This document shows positions 16,595-26,593 of a stretch of DNA of 64,000 bases, one piece after another (the stretch's first letter is position 1; each line of letters starts with the position of its first letter). The position numbers were made by a program, and so were the translations under genes. The stretch is from Bog-159 sp963709155. Lineage in GTDB: Bacteria; Acidobacteriota; Terriglobia; Bryobacterales; Bryobacteraceae. The notes beneath the pieces were generated by a model. It had not been told where the DNA came from, ran no database searches, and saw nothing but the letters and a program-made list of their open reading frames with translations. The DNA lies in the NCBI GenBank assembly GCA_963709155.1, contig CAVPVD010000001.1:62001-126000 (forward strand), written 5' to 3'.

Positions 16595-19500
16595 CGCCGC
16601 AAATCCAGTGTCAGTGGGAATTCCGGATTTCGTTCCTCGGGCGGCAGCGGCATAGGTCCCGGCGTGTGGCCGGTGTCCCGGAAGCGGGCCAGGCGGCGGC
16701 TCTCGGCTTCCTGCGCGTTCACCGGGAATTGCTCGTTGGCGCGCCCCCCGGGGTGGGTCACGTGATACGTGCAGCCGCCCACCGCGCGCCCGGACCAGGT
16801 GTCCACGATGTCGAAGACCAGCGGCGAGTGCACCGGGATGTTGGGGTGCAGGCAGGACGGCGGCTGCCAGGCCCGATAGCGCACGCCCGCCACGAATTCG
16901 CCCGATTTCGCCGGTGGGATCAGCGGCACGCGGCGGCCGTTGCAGGCCACCACGAAGCGCTCGCCGGCCATCCCGGATCACTTTCACCTGCAGCCGCTCC
17001 ACGGAGGAATCCACATTGCGCACGGTCGCGGTTCCAGAGGCTTCCTCGCCCAGCACGTGCCAGGGTTCCAGGGCGTGGCGCAATTCCAGCCGGATGCCGC
17101 GCCGGGTGACCGACCCGATCAGCGGAAAACGAAACTCGAAGTGCGGGGCGAACCATTCCGCCTGAAAATCGTATCCGGCCGCGCGCAGGTCCGCCATGAC
17201 GTCTTCCCAGTCAGCTGTACGAAGTGGGGCAGCATGAAGCGGTCGTGCAGCATGGTTCCCCACCAGGCGAGCCTCCGGCGGTACGGATTCTTCCAGAAAT
17301 GCGCGGTCAGGGCGCGCACCAGCAATTGCTGGGTCAGGCTCATCTGCGCGTGCGGCGGCATCTCGAAGGCGCGCAGCTCAACCAGGCCAAGCCGCGCTCC
17401 GGCGGCGTCCGGCGAGTAAAGCTTGTCGATGCAGAATTCGGCGCGATGCGTATTGCCCGCCAGATCGGTGAGCAGATGGCGGAAGACGCGATCGGCCAGC
17501 CATAGCGGAGGCGGCGGAGAATCCTTGTCCGGAATCTGGTCGAAGGCAATCTCCAGCTCGTAGATGGAATCCGTGCGCGGCTTCGTCGACGCGCGGGTGC
17601 TGGCTGGTGGGGCCGATGAACAATCCCGAGAGCAGATACGAAAGCGACGGATGATTTTGCCAGTAACCGATCAGGCTGCGCAGCAGATCGGGACGCCGCA
17701 GGAAGGGACTGTCCTCGGGAGTGGGTCCGCCGATGACCACGTGATTGCCGCCGCCGGTGCCGGAGTGTTGCCCATCCAGCATGAATTTCTCGGTGCCCAA
17801 ACGGCTCTGGCGAGCGAGATCGTAGAGGGCGGTGGTGTTGGCGGTGAGCTCGTCCCAGGATGCCGCGGGTTGGATGTTCACCTCAATCACGCCCGGATCG
17901 GGAGTCACTTTCAGCACGGCGATGCGCGGATCGGAAGGCGGCGCATAGCCTTCCAGCATGACCGGCATTTTCAGATAAGCGGCGGTATCTTCGATGGCCG
18001 CCACCAGATCCAGATAATCCTGCAGATACTCGACGGGCGGCATGAAGACGAACAGCTTGCCCTGGCGCGGCTCCACGCAGAGCGCCGGGCGCGAGATCCA
18101 GGGCGAAGACGCGCCCTTTTCGGGCGGCTCGGCTGGGCCGGCTTCGGGCACGGGATCGCCGGCGGGAGGCGCATCGAAAAGATGGCGCTTGTGCTCCAGC
18201 CTGTCGGGCAGGCGGGTGCGCCTTTCAAACGGATCCGGATCGTAGGAATAGAGCACGTCTTCCGGCTTGGTCCAGGGAAGGGACTCGAGCGGCAACCGGT
18301 AGCCCATGGACGAATCGCCGGGTATCAGGAACATTTGCGGGGAGGCGAGGAACCAGGGCTGGCTGGTCCAGCGCGGGGCGCCGGAACGGGTAGGGATGCG
18401 CCGCAACGGCAGCACGTAGCCGATGGGCTGGCCGAGTCCCTGTTCGAAAATTCGTGCCACGCGGGCGCGCTCGATAGGATCGGCGAGCTTGGGATCGAGG
18501 GGATCGACATTCACCGGCAGCTTGCGTTCCTTCCACAGATAATAGAAGACGTCCTCGTAGGCGGCCATGGTGAAAGCGGCGCTCACCTGCAGGCGGCGGG
18601 ATAGCGCCTCCAGGAACTGGCGCGCGTGCGCCGCGGTGTAGCCGTAATCTCTGGCGTCTTCGGCGATCAAGCCGGCATCGTCCCATACGGGAACGCCATC
18701 CTTGCGCCAGTGACAGCCGAACGCCCAGCGCGGCAGCGGCTCGCCGGGATACCACTTGCCCTGTCCGAAATGCAGCAGCCCGCCGGGCGCGAAACGCTGG
18801 CGCAGGCGTCCCAACAGGTCCACCGCGCGCTCGCGTTTGGCGGGACCCAGCGCGGCGGTGGTCCATTCGGCGGCGTCGGGATCGTCCAGAGAGACGAAGG
18901 TGGGCTCGCCGCCCATCGTAAGCCGCACGTCGCCGGAGCGCAGGTCGGCATCCACGCGGCGGCCCAGCTTTTCGATATCCTGCCACTGCGCGGCGGAATA
19001 GGGCTTGGTCACACGCGGGGATTCGTAAATGCGCGCGCACCGTCATCTCGTGGCGGAACTCGGTATTGCAGGGGTCCAGGCGGCCGGAGATGGGCGCGGC
19101 GCTGGAGGCGTCCGGCGTGCAGGCAAGCGGGATGTGGCCTTCGCCGGCCAGCAGCCCGGAGGTGGGATCGAAACCGATCCAGCCGGCGCCGGGAAGATAG
19201 ACTTCGGTCCACGCGTGCAGGTCGGTAAAGTCGCTGGTGGGTCCGGAGGGGCCTTCGAGCGGTTTCACGTCCGCCACCAGTTGAATAAGATAGCCGGAGA
19301 CGAAGCGGGCGGCGAGTCCGAGATGGCGGGCGATCTGCACCAACAGCCAGGCGGAATCGCGGCAGGAGCCGGTGCGCAGCGCGAGAGTTTCCTCACATGT
19401 CTGGACGCCGGGCTCCATGCGGATGACATAACCGACCTCGCGCTGGACGAGCTGATTCACGGCCACCAGGAAGTCCATCGTGCGCGTGGCGGCGCGGGGC

Positions 19501-19901
19501 ACGCGAGCGAGAAGGGCGGAAAGCAGGGGGCCGGCCGGCTCGGTTTCGAGAAAGGGACGGAGATCGCGGGCGGCCGAGGGATCGTATGAAAAGGGATACT
19601 CTTCGGCGTAAGGCTCCAGGAAGAAGTCGAAAGGGTTGTAGACCGCCATTTCGGCGACCAGGTCCACCTCGACCGCTAGCTCCGTGGTGGGCTCGGGGAA
19701 GACCAGGCGCGCGAGATAGTTTCCCTGGGGGTCCTGCTGCCAGTTGATGAAGTGATTCTCCGGACTCACTTTCAGCGAATAGGCCAGGATGGGTGTCCGG
19801 CAATGCGGGGCGGGGCGCAGGCGCACGATGTGCGGTCCGAGAGAGACGCGCCGGTCGTAACGGTAGCTGGTCAGGTGATGAAGGGCAACGTGGATCGCCA
19901 T
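16570..19901 (-). pseudogene. DUF2126 transglutaminase family protein, four frameshifts
   Basis: Read across frames, this is one ~1,110-residue DUF2126 protein, the usual family length. Segment 1 (19901 to ~19035) has the transglutaminase domain with Cys in 'RTGSCRDSAWLL', His in 'DLHAWTEVYLPG' and Asp in 'GWIGFDPTSG'. Segment 2 (~19034 to 17580) has 'LTMGGEPTFVSLDDPDAAEW', 'GGLLHFGQGKWYPGEPLPRW' and 'SGTGGGNHVVIGGPTPEDSP'. Segment 3 (to ~17220) has 'MSLTQQLLVRALTAHFWKNP'. Segment 4 (to ~16975) has 'AEWFAPHFEFRFPLIG'. Segment 5 runs to 16570. Breaks lie at about 19031-19040 (extra base in a GC run), 17574-17582 (extra base), 17212-17224 (net -1 or +2) and 16968-16981 (extra base). No internal stops occur besides those the shifts create, and conservation is high on both sides, so decay is recent or the indels are sequence errors. 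Confidence 0.85.
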
Positions 19902-20072
19902 GGATGTTTGGGTGTCGGCTGAAACCGGGAACCGTTCAACGGGGAAAGTTCGGAAACGGCGGCTAAGTCACGAGTATAGCTCCGGGCAGCGGCCGGTGTG
20001 CGGTTGGGCACCAGGGAGATGCACCGCGAGGAGTGTTCCGGCTGCTTGTTCCGCTAAACTAAGGGCAGTGTC

Positions 20073-20879
20073 ATGCGCATTCGCCTTGGATTCGATATTC
20101 AGTTCTATGTGCCCGTTCCGGTGCCGGTCGTGGCTTTGCTCAACGTGCATCCATCGCGCGTGGGCGACTTGATTGAACCCGATATCCTGCGTGTCGAGCC
20201 GGAGGTGCAGCAGGAGCAGTATACCGATACGTTCGGTAACATCTGTACGCGCTTCACCGCTCCGGCGGGGTGTCTCCGGCTATGGAATTCGACGCTGATC
20301 GAAGACTCGGGCGAGGTGGACGCGCAGAGTCCGTCGGCGCGCGAGATTCCGGTGGCGGACCTGCCGCCGGAGGCGCTGCGCTTTCTGTTAAGCAGCCGGT
20401 ATTGCGAAGTGGATCTGATGTCCAACACCGCCGCGCAGTTATTCGGCGGCGTCCCGCCGGGCTGGCAGCGGGTGCAGGCCATCTGCGACTGGGTGCATCA
20501 GAGTGTGACTTTTGGCTACCAGTTCGCCAGCGCGACCAAGACGGCGGTCGATGTATACCGGGAGCGCACCGGCGTCTGCCGCGACTTCCAGCACCTGGCG
20601 ATTACGTTTTGCCGGGCGCTCAACATTCCAGCGCGATACGCGACCGGATACCTGGGAGACATTTGCGTACCAGCCACGGATGCGCCGATGGACTTCAGCG
20701 CGTGGTTTGAAGCGTACCTGGAAGGCCGCTGGTGGGCTTTCGATGCGCGCAACAACGTGCCGCGGGTGGGGCGCGTGCTAATGGCCACCGGCCGCGACGC
20801 GACGGATGTGGCCCTGACTACATCTTTCGGAGATGCGCGGCTGGTGCATTTTGCTATCACCAGCGATCCGGAGACGTAG
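20073..20879 (+). CDS. transglutaminase-like protein (third of the cluster)
   Basis: 268 residues. A beta-rich N-terminal half (~1-150) precedes a transglutaminase core with Cys in 'RTGVCRDFQHLAITFCRALN', then 'IPARYATGYLGD', 'DFSAWFEAYLEGRWWAFDAR' and 'NNVPRVGRVLMATGRDATDV'. The usual His is replaced: the 'HAW' motif reads 'SAWFEAY', although a preceding 'MDFSAWFEA' is common in this subfamily. It is transcribed away from the DUF2126 gene, with a ~170-bp divergent spacer that presumably holds both promoters. With the genes at 12930-19901 it makes three transglutaminase-fold proteins around one ATP-grasp/alpha-E enzyme. Confidence 0.85.
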   Translation: MRIRLGFDIQFYVPVPVPVVALLNVHPSRVGDLIEPDILRVEPEVQQEQYTDTFGNICTRFTAPAGCLRLWNSTLIEDSGEVDAQSPSAREIPVADLPPEALRFLLSSRYCEVDLMSNTAAQLFGGVPPGWQRVQAICDWVHQSVTFGYQFASATKTAVDVYRERTGVCRDFQHLAITFCRALNIPARYATGYLGDICVPATDAPMDFSAWFEAYLEGRWWAFDARNNVPRVGRVLMATGRDATDVALTTSFGDARLVHFAITSDPET

Positions 20880-20971
20880 TAGTGTGTCCGGTCTCAGCCT
20901 CCGCGGAACCAAACCAGTCGCCCTTTGAATCGTACTGGCTAATACGGTTTTGATTTGGTACACTCGCCCCA

Positions 20972-21611
20972 ATGGGGAACATCCCGGACTCGGCGCAGAT
21001 CACCGAACTGCTGCATCGAGTGAAAGACGGCGATACCTCCGCTGAGCAGGAACTGGCCCCTCTGATCTACGAAGAGCTTCGCAGGATGGCGCGTAATTGC
21101 ATGCGCAGGGAGAAACCAGGTCATACGCTACAGACCACCGGTTTGGTGCACGAAGCCTATCTCCGCCTGATCGGGCGGCAACAGGAAGACTGGCAGGACC
21201 GCATTCATTTTTTTTCGGTTGCCGCCAACGTGATGCGGCATGTGCTGACCGATTACGCCCGTAGCCGTAGAGCCGCCAAGCGCGGCGGCGACGCTGTCGT
21301 CGTTGCGATCACCGACGGCGCGGATCCCGGATCGCTGCAAAGTTGGGACAAGATCCTCGATGTTGAACGCGGCACTATCCGGGCTTGCCGGTGTCGATCC
21401 GCGCGCCGCCCGGGTCGTGGAACTACGCTTTTTTGCCGGACTCGACAACTCCGAAATTGCGAACCTGCTCGGGGTGAGCGATCGCACCGTGAAGAGGGAT
21501 TGGGAGTTTGCCCAAGCCTGGCTGTTCGCAAAAATCGCCAAATCGTATCGCCACAGCAGCCCGATCGAAAAAATGTCCCCCGCTCCGCGCAAATCACGCT
21601 TACAGAAGTGA
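20972..21611 (+). pseudogene. ECF sigma factor (Sig-70_X6 / TIGR02999 type), one frameshift
   Basis: Region 2 is clear in the first frame ('LAPLIYEELRRMARNCMRRE', 'TTGLVHEAYLRLIG', 'FFSVAANVMRHVLTDYARSR'). Region 4 is in another frame ('ALSGLAGVDPRAARVVELRF', 'LDNSEIANLLGVSDRTVKRD'), ending at TGA 21609-21611. The shift lies at about 21361-21370; deleting one base there gives one continuous ~210-residue sigma factor. Such factors in acidobacteria and planctomycetes are often paired with Ser/Thr kinases, as here (16 bp to the kinase). If the shift is real the factor has lost its -35-binding half. Confidence 0.82.
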
Positions 21612-21627
21612 GGGCCGATCAAGCGCG

Positions 21628-24177
21628 ATGAGCCTGACCGGCCCCAGTGGCGACTCAACAATGGACGCCCAGGAGAAGCTCAAAGAACTGTACCTGCGAG
21701 CGCTGGCCATGGAAACGACGGAACGGGACCTGCTATTGCAGCGCGAAGCGGCCGACTCGGCTACGCGGGAAGAAATCCTCCGCTTGTTGAGTTATAGCGG
21801 ACAAGCGGCTCGCTATTTTTCCCGCTTGAGCGAGGAAATCGAAACGCTCGTCCGCATTGAACCGCTGCTCGAATGTGGCGAGGTCCTGGCCGGCCGGTTC
21901 GCGATTCTTCGATTTCTAGCGCGCGGCGGCATGGGAGAGGTCTACGAGGCCGCGGATCGGGAATTGGGTGGGCGCCTGGCTCTCAAGGTGATGCGTCCCG
22001 GTATCGTGGAACATGCCGGCGGCCTGCAGCGGTTTCGCGATGAAATCCGGCTGGGGCGCGAGGTGAACAACCCGCACGTTTGCCGAGTATTCGATGTCGC
22101 CAGGCATACCGGCGGCGGCCGCGACCTGATCTTCTTCACCATGGAATTGCTGGAAGGAGCCACGCTCTCCGACCGCCTGCAGCGTGAGGGACCGCTCCCA
22201 TTGCCGGATGCGCGAAATGTGATTCGCCAGATGGCGGCGGGCCTGGACGCGGCCCATCGCGCGGGCATTCTGCATCGCGATTTCAAGAGCCGCAACGTGA
22301 TGTTATGCGGCCCGCCAACCGGGCTGCGCGTAGTGATCACCGACTTCGGACTCTCCCGCCAGATGGGCGCCCAAGCCAGCCATCTGCTGGACGGCGCCAC
22401 GCCCGCTTACGCCGCTCCCGAGCAACTGGAGAAAAAGCCCGAAACGGAGCGATCCGACGTCTATGCGTTTGGCGTCGTGCTCTACGAGTTGACCACCGGC
22501 CGGCTCCCCTCGCATCGCGATGCCCAGCCATCCGCGCTGCCGGTGAAGCCCGCGGACGCGTCCGTTCCGCCGCCACGCCGCCTTCGCCCGGATTTGCCCC
22601 GTGGGTGGGATTCCGTTATTCTTCGCTGCCTCGATCGGGATCCCGCGGGACGTTTTTCCTCGGCCGGGGAGGTGGCCCAGGCTCTCGGCTGCACGGACGG
22701 GCCGGCCGCGGTTTCCCGCCGCGTTTGGCTCGGCGGCGCGGCTGCGGCATCCGTGGCGGGGGTGGCGGCGTGGTGGTCCTGGAGGACCGGACCTGCCGTC
22801 GAACCGCCTTCGCTGGCCGTCCTGCCGCTCGATACCGATTCCGCGGAAATGCGCTTGATCGCCGACGGGATCGTCGATCGCCTGACCGATACTTTGACGC
22901 AACTTCCGGGAATCCGCGTCATTGCGCGCACGGCCGTGCAACGTTACAAAGATGCCGGCAAGAATCTCGCCGAGACCGGCAAACGATTTCACGTACGTTA
23001 TTTGATTACCGGTGCCATGCGAAAGAAGGGCAGCCGCCTGCACGTGACGACCGAAATCCTGGAGGCCGGCGACGGTCTGCGCCTATGGGGCGGAACCCAA
23101 GATCTCGATCAGGATCGCTTGGAGGGCCTCAATTTCACCCTGAGCCGCGCCGTCGTGCATTCTCTCCGCCTGAGCGCGCAGCCCGCGCGCATGGCCCAGA
23201 TTGAGAAAACCGCCACGAAAAATGGTGCGGCTTACCAATGCTATCTGCTGGGCCGCTATTTTGCCGCGCGCCGCACCCGCGAGGCTTCTCTCGAAAGCGT
23301 CTCCCAATTCAAACAGGCTTTGACGCTCGATCCGAACTTCGCGGATGCCTGGGCCGCGCTGGGCTCCGCTTGTTTCGATCTCACCATCCGCGAATCCAAC
23401 CGGTGGGAACCCCGGATGCAGGAGTCCATGCAGGCGGCCACGCGCGCCCTTCAGTTGGATCCGAATCTTTGGGAAGCGCACCTGGTGGTGGGCTGCAATC
23501 AGAGGCTTTGGCAGTGGAACTACGCCGCCGCGGAGCAGAGTTTTCGTAAAGCGATCGAACTGAATCCGGGCTCCCCGGCCGCCCATCGATGGTATGCGCA
23601 ACTTCTTACCGGGTTGGATCGCGCGCCGGAAGCGCTGCCCCACATCGAACAGGCGGTCTCGCTCGATCCCTTCAACAGCGATCTGCAGGTGCGGCGCGGT
23701 ACGACGCTGCTCTATTGCGGCCGGGTCGACGACGCTTTGGCGGCTTACCAGTCGGTGGTTCAATCCGACCCGGGCTACGAGAACGCCTACCTGCCCATGT
23801 CCGACGCGCTGGAACTGAAAGGCCTCCGCAACGAAGCCATCGCCGCCGCCCAAAAAGCCGTCGCGCTGACCGGGCGGGCGAGTTTCGCGCTATCGGAATT
23901 CGGGTGGCTTTCCGCGCGCGATGGGCGCGTTAACGATGCGACGGCCATTCTCGATGAGTTGCTCGTGCGATACCCAAATAATGAGGCTTCAGCCACGGAC
24001 ATTGCTTATGTCTACCTCGGGCTCAACGACCGCGATAAGGCTTTCGAATGGCTCGACCGGGGAGTCTTGAGAAGAAATATCAATTTGATGCTGCTGAAAG
24101 TCGGCATCCAATATCGGGTTTTGCGCGCCGACTCGCGATACCGGAGTCTGCTGGCGCGCGTCGGATTCGCAAATTAA
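21628..24177 (+). CDS. Ser/Thr protein kinase with TolB-like and TPR domains
   Basis: 849 residues. After an N-terminal segment (1-85), a Hanks-type kinase domain (~91-355) has the Gly loop 'ARGGMGEVYEA', Lys120 in 'LALKV', 'HRDFKSRN' with Asp218, DFG at 239-241 and 'AAPEQ', so it should be active. A single hydrophobic segment ('LGGAAAASVAGVAAWWSW', ~365-385) would anchor it in the membrane. The outer part holds a TolB/FlgO-like module ('PSLAVLPLDTDSAEMRLIAD') and then about six TPR units. Start 21628 is preferred, with ATG 21661 as the alternative. It begins 16 bp after the ECF sigma factor, a standard sigma-kinase signalling pair. Confidence 0.92.
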   Translation: MSLTGPSGDSTMDAQEKLKELYLRALAMETTERDLLLQREAADSATREEILRLLSYSGQAARYFSRLSEEIETLVRIEPLLECGEVLAGRFAILRFLARGGMGEVYEAADRELGGRLALKVMRPGIVEHAGGLQRFRDEIRLGREVNNPHVCRVFDVARHTGGGRDLIFFTMELLEGATLSDRLQREGPLPLPDARNVIRQMAAGLDAAHRAGILHRDFKSRNVMLCGPPTGLRVVITDFGLSRQMGAQASHLLDGATPAYAAPEQLEKKPETERSDVYAFGVVLYELTTGRLPSHRDAQPSALPVKPADASVPPPRRLRPDLPRGWDSVILRCLDRDPAGRFSSAGEVAQALGCTDGPAAVSRRVWLGGAAAASVAGVAAWWSWRTGPAVEPPSLAVLPLDTDSAEMRLIADGIVDRLTDTLTQLPGIRVIARTAVQRYKDAGKNLAETGKRFHVRYLITGAMRKKGSRLHVTTEILEAGDGLRLWGGTQDLDQDRLEGLNFTLSRAVVHSLRLSAQPARMAQIEKTATKNGAAYQCYLLGRYFAARRTREASLESVSQFKQALTLDPNFADAWAALGSACFDLTIRESNRWEPRMQESMQAATRALQLDPNLWEAHLVVGCNQRLWQWNYAAAEQSFRKAIELNPGSPAAHRWYAQLLTGLDRAPEALPHIEQAVSLDPFNSDLQVRRGTTLLYCGRVDDALAAYQSVVQSDPGYENAYLPMSDALELKGLRNEAIAAAQKAVALTGRASFALSEFGWLSARDGRVNDATAILDELLVRYPNNEASATDIAYVYLGLNDRDKAFEWLDRGVLRRNINLMLLKVGIQYRVLRADSRYRSLLARVGFAN

Positions 24178-24205
24178 CTGTTGTCAAAAAAGGAGAAACA
24201 TACCG

Positions 24206-24610
24206 ATGCAAACGTACTACTGCGTGGTCGAAGATGGAGACTATGAAGGCTGCGATAGAGGCCTTTACTGCGATCCGGATCTGCTGGCCAGTGCCCAGGC
24301 AGCCGGCGGCGCTCCGGTGGCGGCGGACGCCGTATTGGTGGATGGCCCGATTCTGACCAACCCCGCGCTCGCCTACCCTCCACCAACCAACCTGTATATC
24401 CCGGCCTGGACGGCGAATCCTCCGGATCCCGATTACCAGCTCGACCCGACTACTTACTACCGGGAGGGAACCAACAAACTGGACCCGGAAGATCGGGAAC
24501 ACCAGGTACAATTCTCAATCGCGCCTCCTATAAATACCCCGGTCAACGTGAACGTCAGCTACGCTACCGTGAAAGGCATCCCCACGTTGATAGTCCAGGC
24601 ACGCCCGTAG
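24206..24610 (+). CDS. hypothetical protein, 134 aa
   Basis: It begins at ATG 24206 after a strong AAAAGGAGAAAC site, 28 bp past the kinase stop. The product is acidic, Pro/Tyr-rich ('TNLYIPAWTANPPDPDYQLD'), has no signal peptide and ends in a beta-rich stretch ('TPVNVNVSYATVKGIPTLIV'). I recognise no family. Position in the sigma-kinase run suggests it is expressed with it. Confidence 0.7.
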   Translation: MQTYYCVVEDGDYEGCDRGLYCDPDLLASAQAAGGAPVAADAVLVDGPILTNPALAYPPPTNLYIPAWTANPPDPDYQLDPTTYYREGTNKLDPEDREHQVQFSIAPPINTPVNVNVSYATVKGIPTLIVQARP

Positions 24611-24628
24611 GAAGGGTCTGGTTGAACT

Positions 24629-25114
24629 GTGAAGAGAGCGATTATCGTCCGTTTGCTTGTGTATCTCTTCGTTGGGGCCGGCGGCGTCCGCCCAGCGAGT
24701 CCGGCGGACGCCGGCTGCGCCGACCCCTCCACTTCCAAGCCGAGTCCTGCGGACCCCGACTCCCAAAGGTGGATCGGGCTCTACCAGATCGACCCCCAAT
24801 GCAACCCAACGAAAGAAACACCCTGCGTGTTCGTCGACGCCACGATGTTTGATGCCGAATTCGTCCACCCGCGCGCCTACGCGGGCGCGAACGCGGGGGG
24901 GCCCTACCTCACCATTCGCCCGCCTTCGCCCGGCAAGAAGGCAGTGGATTTGAAATTCAGTCGCCTGGAATCCGCGGCAAGTAAACGAAATACTAAGCTC
25001 GTTTGGATTAAGTTCGTTTCGGAAAGCGTTCTCCATCAACCAGTCCTGGCGCGCTGCGTGAAGGATGCGAACGGCAACCAGATTCTGTACGTGGAACCGA
25101 TACCAGGAGGGTAA
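24629..25114 (+). CDS. hypothetical secreted protein, 161 aa
   Basis: It starts at GTG 24629, 18 bp after the previous gene. A signal peptide ('AIIVRLLVYLFVGAGGVRPA') is followed by a Cys/Pro-containing domain ('PQCNPTKETPCVFVDATMFD', 'RCVKDANGNQILYVEPIPGG'). Four Cys in the mature part could form disulphides outside the cytoplasm. No family recognised. It is two bases from the next gene, so both belong to one operon. Confidence 0.7.
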   Translation: MKRAIIVRLLVYLFVGAGGVRPASPADAGCADPSTSKPSPADPDSQRWIGLYQIDPQCNPTKETPCVFVDATMFDAEFVHPRAYAGANAGGPYLTIRPPSPGKKAVDLKFSRLESAASKRNTKLVWIKFVSESVLHQPVLARCVKDANGNQILYVEPIPGG

Positions 25115-25116
25115 CG

Positions 25117-26571
25117 ATGCAGCCAGATTTCCAAAGTCGCGCCTGCGCAGCGGTAGCCTGCATGCTCCTCGCCGCTCTTTCCGCCTGCCATCCATCGCCG
25201 CCCAGTGGAGCTTACGAACCACTCCCTTCAAGTTTTAAGTTTCCCGCTCCGGAGGGCGAACTGGAAGGCCTGATTCAATGCCGTAACAACGCTCAACTGC
25301 GCAGGCATGCCTGGCAGGTGTTTGCCGCCATCAACGAGCCTGCCGGCCAGACGGACCCGCTTTTTCCGAAGCGCCAGCCGCGGCGTTGGGAAACCTGGTT
25401 TCTTCGGCGGGACGCTTTCGCCGCGGCGCCCCCCACCGCGCGGGTCCCTTTTCTGCTCGATTTACAAGTGCCGGGCGAACTTAGGGAGTCCACGGCGGAA
25501 CAACCACCGTCCGCGCCAAAATCGCCGCCCACGAAACACGTCATAAGCAACCCAAGCGGCGCGGACGGCGTGCAGGGCGGCCCAATGCGGAATAACCTCT
25601 TCGCCACGGGTAACAATGTCTTATTTAATCAGGCGGCGTACGACCGCATCCGGTCCGGGACGCAGCCGCTCTATCTCCAAAATACACTGGATCGGCTCTG
25701 CGGAAGCCGCGCCGGCGATACCGCGTGCAACACCGGCGCACAGGAGATCGATGCGTTCCCCCGCGGCGCGATCGCCATCAAGGCATTTTTCGTCTCTGCG
25801 CCGCTGGGCCAATGTACCGCGATCGGAAGCTGGGATTTTGAACGCCCCTACGCCGACGACACCATTTCGAAAATGCCACCCTCCGAGGCCACGCAACTCC
25901 GGAGGGTATTTGTCGAGAACGGAGCGGGTGTCTGCGATAGTGAAAAGAAATCGGGTCACAAGGTCAAGCCGTGGAGCGATGTCTACTGGGTGCCCGTGCC
26001 CGCGGCCGATCAAAAGGGCCGGGATGCGGAAATCGCCGCGGCCCGTTTAAAAGGCATTCAATCCGACTTCCCCGACGCGAAGGCCGGCGACCGGCTCGTC
26101 CTGGTAGGGATGCATGTAGCCACCCGCGAGCTCGAAAACTGGTTCTGGATGACGTTCTGGTGGCACGACCGTCCCGGCGAAGGACCGTTCGCCGCCGACC
26201 GGCCCTCGGAATTGAAAGGCGTCTGGCGCAACTACCTGATGAACATTTCGTATGATATGGACGACCCGCGAGAACCCGATGGGACGCCGCACATCGCGTA
26301 CAACCCTTATCTCGAGGGGGCCATGCTCGATGGCGTCGTCACCAATTGCATGACCTGCCACCGGAGAGCCAGTTGGCCGCCTCAACCTCAGGTCGATGTC
26401 CTGCTCTCCGACGATTTGTGCTATCAAAGGCTTCTCGGCTTAACCGTCGTGCGCGGCCAGGCTGCCGCCCAGGCAACCTACATGAACGTTCCATTCGATC
26501 GCCTGTTGAAGACCAGTTTTCTCTGGTCGATTCAAATTTGCGCCACGCAACAACCCTGCGACGCCCAGTAG
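25117..26571 (+). CDS. secreted CxxCH (cytochrome c-like) protein
   Basis: 484 residues with a lipoprotein-type signal ('CMLLAALSACHPSPPSG'). A large domain of unknown fold carries conserved-looking stretches ('NRWEPR'-free; 'IAIKAFFVSAP', 'LVLVGMHVATRELENWFWMT', 'HIAYNPYLEGAMLDG'). One heme c motif, Cys411-Met-Thr-Cys414-His415, lies near the C-terminus ('NCMTCHRRASWPP'). By family knowledge this site would bind one covalent heme, giving a redox or sensing role in the envelope. It is the last gene of the sigma-kinase run. Confidence 0.8.
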   Translation: MQPDFQSRACAAVACMLLAALSACHPSPPSGAYEPLPSSFKFPAPEGELEGLIQCRNNAQLRRHAWQVFAAINEPAGQTDPLFPKRQPRRWETWFLRRDAFAAAPPTARVPFLLDLQVPGELRESTAEQPPSAPKSPPTKHVISNPSGADGVQGGPMRNNLFATGNNVLFNQAAYDRIRSGTQPLYLQNTLDRLCGSRAGDTACNTGAQEIDAFPRGAIAIKAFFVSAPLGQCTAIGSWDFERPYADDTISKMPPSEATQLRRVFVENGAGVCDSEKKSGHKVKPWSDVYWVPVPAADQKGRDAEIAAARLKGIQSDFPDAKAGDRLVLVGMHVATRELENWFWMTFWWHDRPGEGPFAADRPSELKGVWRNYLMNISYDMDDPREPDGTPHIAYNPYLEGAMLDGVVTNCMTCHRRASWPPQPQVDVLLSDDLCYQRLLGLTVVRGQAAAQATYMNVPFDRLLKTSFLWSIQICATQQPCDAQ

Positions 26572-26593
26572 TCCGGCCTCCAATCCACCGTAA

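Noticed and set aside
21361..21370. Programmed ribosomal frameshift in the sigma factor
   Set aside because: No slippery heptamer or downstream stimulatory structure is seen at the shift, and similar indels occur in unrelated genes nearby.
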